NCBI GenBank assembly: GCA_021799405.1
Contig: JAJZAL010000233.1
Coordinates: 1 to 8,245, forward strand
Source of the DNA: Acidobacteriota bacterium
GTDB lineage: Bacteria; Acidobacteriota; Terriglobia; Terriglobales; Acidobacteriaceae
Reading direction: 5' to 3'
Length of the DNA stretch: 8,245 nucleotides
The first letter of the stretch is position 1. Every line of letters starts with the position of its first letter. Shown piece after piece: positions 6,446-8,245 of this stretch. The notes under the pieces are model-generated. The model saw only the letters and a list, made by a program, of their open reading frames with translations, had not been told where the DNA came from and made no database searches. A program made the translations under genes and the position numbers.

Positions 6446-6481
6446 CACCCTTTCCGTTCGCAGGTGCAAACGGAAAGGATG
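6446..6481 (-). terminator. Hairpin downstream of the polysaccharide lyase gene (possible terminator without U-tract)
   Basis: CCTTTCCGTT at 6449-6458 and AACGGAAAGG at 6469-6478 form a perfect 10-bp stem around a 10-base loop. In minus-strand RNA the stem extends outward by a G-U wobble, an A-U and a C-G pair to 13 pairs. In plus-strand RNA the wobble becomes a C-A mismatch. It starts about 44 bases after the lyase stop. No T-run follows (GGATACC on the minus strand), so it may terminate poorly, or may instead protect or process the mRNA 3' end. Confidence 0.5.
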
Positions 6482-6524
6482 AGGCCCCCGATTGGTTCAA
6501 TCCTGTAAGGTAGAGCGACGCTTC

Positions 6525-8245
6525 TCAGCTCGCCGGAACAGGGCGGAAGTGCATGGCGATCTGGCCCGACTGGTCGAGATGCATGTTGACGCCAACCCGG
6601 GTAAACGGATTGCCCATGTCATCCACCTTGTCCTGAGTAACGATGAATGTGACCGGCGCATCCACACTGACCCGCAGGCGCTGGCCCTGGTAGTCGATTT
6701 CCAACGTCTTTGAGTCGAGTTGCTTGCAGGTTCCGTGAGTCGGGAACGACTCAATGACGTCGGCAGGACCGGCCACGGTAAACTGATCGTCGATCTCGAC
6801 CGCACCGCCATTCTCACGCGAATAGTGCATGGTGCGGATGACCTGCTTGAGATTGGGATCGTTGTAGGCCGGGGTGATGTCCATGGAGACGCTGTCTTCC
6901 TGGGGCGTAAATGCGGAGGAGAGCACTTTGGGATGGACGCTGGTTGCCTCCAGTTGCAGTTTGCCGTCGATCTCCGGGACGGGGTGACCGAAGGAGTTGA
7001 GCAGGCGGTAGGTATAGCGCTTGTTGTTGAAGGTGTCGGCGTCGTAGAAGCCTGGACCGCCAGGGTCACCGACGATCTGCGTGTCTTTCAGGCCGATGGA
7101 GTAGGTGCCTACGTCATTGTGGCTGTGATTGGCATTACCGCCGGCCTTGATGGTGATGGCGAAATCGCCGCCGGGTGCCGGGCGATCCACGAGGACGCCG
7201 GGATCGGCGTACCAGGTGCGCATGCCGATAAGCGTGGCGGCGGTTTCACCGGGATCGTGGCGCTGGGAGCTGTTGGGAAAGGCGGCAAACACAGCCTCCG
7301 GCAGGGCCGCACGGCGGGCCGACCGCATGAGGGCCAGATCATCGGGAAATTCATGCAGATTAAAGATGCGGTCGATGGTAGCCAAAAAGGAGGGGCTGGG
7401 CTTGTCCATGAAGTGCGCATCGCCGAAGTCGGCGTAGACGCCGGGCAGCATGGCAAACTGGAAGCCGAAGAGGGCTGCCTTGCGGGCCTTGGGGTTGTCG
7501 AAGAGGTCGATCTTGCCGCGGGTGGAGTACCAGAGCTGCTCGCGGAGCTCTTCGTAATTGGAAAAGCCATACTCCCAGTAGCCGATACCTTCGGTGTCAT
7601 AGCCGTAATCGCTGTAGCTGTCCAGGTAGTTGGAGACCCAGTGCTCGCCCGCGGCGGCAAAGATGGCGCGTTCGTGACGGCTGGGCAGGATGGTGAGCGC
7701 GGCGTCGGTAACGCCATTGAGACAGACCGCATTCCAGTTGTGCTTGGCGTGCAGCCAGTCGATGAAGGTCTGCTCCTTGCCAGCGTAAGCCAGACGCATG
7801 GGGCCGAACATGTGCTTTTCCAAAGCGGCCATGGCGCGCTGGCGGGTGGCTGCGGGAATCTTGTCGCCCAGCAGGTAGAGCGTCTCGGCCACGGAATGCC
7901 CCAGGGCCGCCGCGTTCAGATCAACATAGTAGCGGGTGCCGTGGAAGTTGAGGAGCTGGGGATCGTGCGCGGGCAGCGTCCAGGAGGGTTCGGCGGAGAT
8001 GGCGTCGAGTTGCTCGGCGATGCGCGGCAGGAAGCGCCCTTTCCACTCGCTGCACTCGGCCAGCACCAGCGGAGTGAGCTGGCCGGTATGGCGGTGCAGC
8101 ATGGCTTCGCCCTCGCGGCGGTCGCCATCGCGCGAGTAGCGCAGGTAAGCCAGGTCGTTCCACGGCGGCAGAGGGCTGGCGATGAACTGCTCGGCAAGCT
8201 GCACATCAGACTGGTAGAGCTGGGCGGCCGAATTCCACGCAACGC
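6525..8245 (-). CDS. Heparinase II/III-like polysaccharide lyase (partial, 5' end outside window)
   Basis: The frame is open across the right edge and ends at TGA 6525-6527, giving 572 visible residues. A GTG at 8204 is in frame, but coding-like sequence continues upstream of it (WNSAAQLYQSD), so I treat it as internal. These enzymes cleave uronic acid-containing glycans by beta-elimination, usually outside the cytoplasm; any signal peptide would lie outside the window. The first part is an alpha/alpha-toroid with the family-typical NWNAVC and EGIGYWEYG segments (about 7725-7745 and 7570-7610). The beta-sheet domain carries NHSHND, then GDPGGPGFYD, RYTYRLLNSFGH and PEIDGKLQ. The second His of HSHND, an Asp 18 residues later (DPG) and the His of FGH resemble the zinc ligands of heparinase II. 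Substrate (alginate, glucuronan, glycosaminoglycan-like or other) cannot be fixed. A carbohydrate role agrees with the downstream sugar dehydrogenase-like gene. Confidence 0.87.
   Translation of the reverse strand, partial: VAWNSAAQLYQSDVQLAEQFIASPLPPWNDLAYLRYSRDGDRREGEAMLHRHTGQLTPLVLAECSEWKGRFLPRIAEQLDAISAEPSWTLPAHDPQLLNFHGTRYYVDLNAAALGHSVAETLYLLGDKIPAATRQRAMAALEKHMFGPMRLAYAGKEQTFIDWLHAKHNWNAVCLNGVTDAALTILPSRHERAIFAAAGEHWVSNYLDSYSDYGYDTEGIGYWEYGFSNYEELREQLWYSTRGKIDLFDNPKARKAALFGFQFAMLPGVYADFGDAHFMDKPSPSFLATIDRIFNLHEFPDDLALMRSARRAALPEAVFAAFPNSSQRHDPGETAATLIGMRTWYADPGVLVDRPAPGGDFAITIKAGGNANHSHNDVGTYSIGLKDTQIVGDPGGPGFYDADTFNNKRYTYRLLNSFGHPVPEIDGKLQLEATSVHPKVLSSAFTPQEDSVSMDITPAYNDPNLKQVIRTMHYSRENGGAVEIDDQFTVAGPADVIESFPTHGTCKQLDSKTLEIDYQGQRLRVSVDAPVTFIVTQDKVDDMGNPFTRVGVNMHLDQSGQIAMHFRPVPAS

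Noticed and set aside
8202..8204. GTG at 8204 as the start of the polysaccharide lyase
   Set aside because: The frame stays open with protein-like sequence up to the window edge and no clear Shine-Dalgarno precedes the GTG, so the gene most likely starts outside the window.

Overview
This is a GC-rich window from a bacterial chromosome. Gene style and protein sequences suggest a soil-type polysaccharide-degrading lineage, most likely Acidobacteriota (Terriglobia). That assignment is inferred from recalled family resemblance, not from a search. There is no rRNA, tRNA, CRISPR array, phage or insertion sequence that I can support.

Layout from left to right. Bases 1-159 hold the C-terminal tail of a + strand protein cut by the window edge. 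After a 333-base non-coding stretch comes a full-length elongation factor G-like GTPase (493-2628, +). It has intact translocation domains but altered GTPase-site residues, so it is probably an EF-G paralogue. A spacer with a strong GC hairpin and an exact tandem duplication of the Shine-Dalgarno segment precedes a zinc-dependent medium-chain alcohol/polyol dehydrogenase (2913-3938, +).

The right half is on the - strand and converges on the dehydrogenase. In transcription order it holds a heparinase II/III-like polysaccharide lyase open at the right edge (6525-8245), an SDR oxidoreductase closely resembling NAD-dependent D-xylose 1-dehydrogenases (5594-6373), and an M24 Xaa-Pro peptidase-like metalloenzyme (4087-5268). 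A hairpin and a candidate promoter lie between lyase and SDR. A 325-base gap with a candidate leaderless promoter lies between SDR and peptidase. These may therefore be separate transcription units rather than one tight operon.

The lyase and the two dehydrogenases fit a carbohydrate-use neighbourhood: glycan cleavage followed by oxidation of released sugars or polyols. The EF-G paralogue and the peptidase have no evident part in it. I found no clear undescribed system. The points most worth a second look are the EF-G active-site substitutions, the duplicated ribosome-binding segment, the putative leaderless start of the peptidase, and the wobble-bearing hairpin after the lyase.
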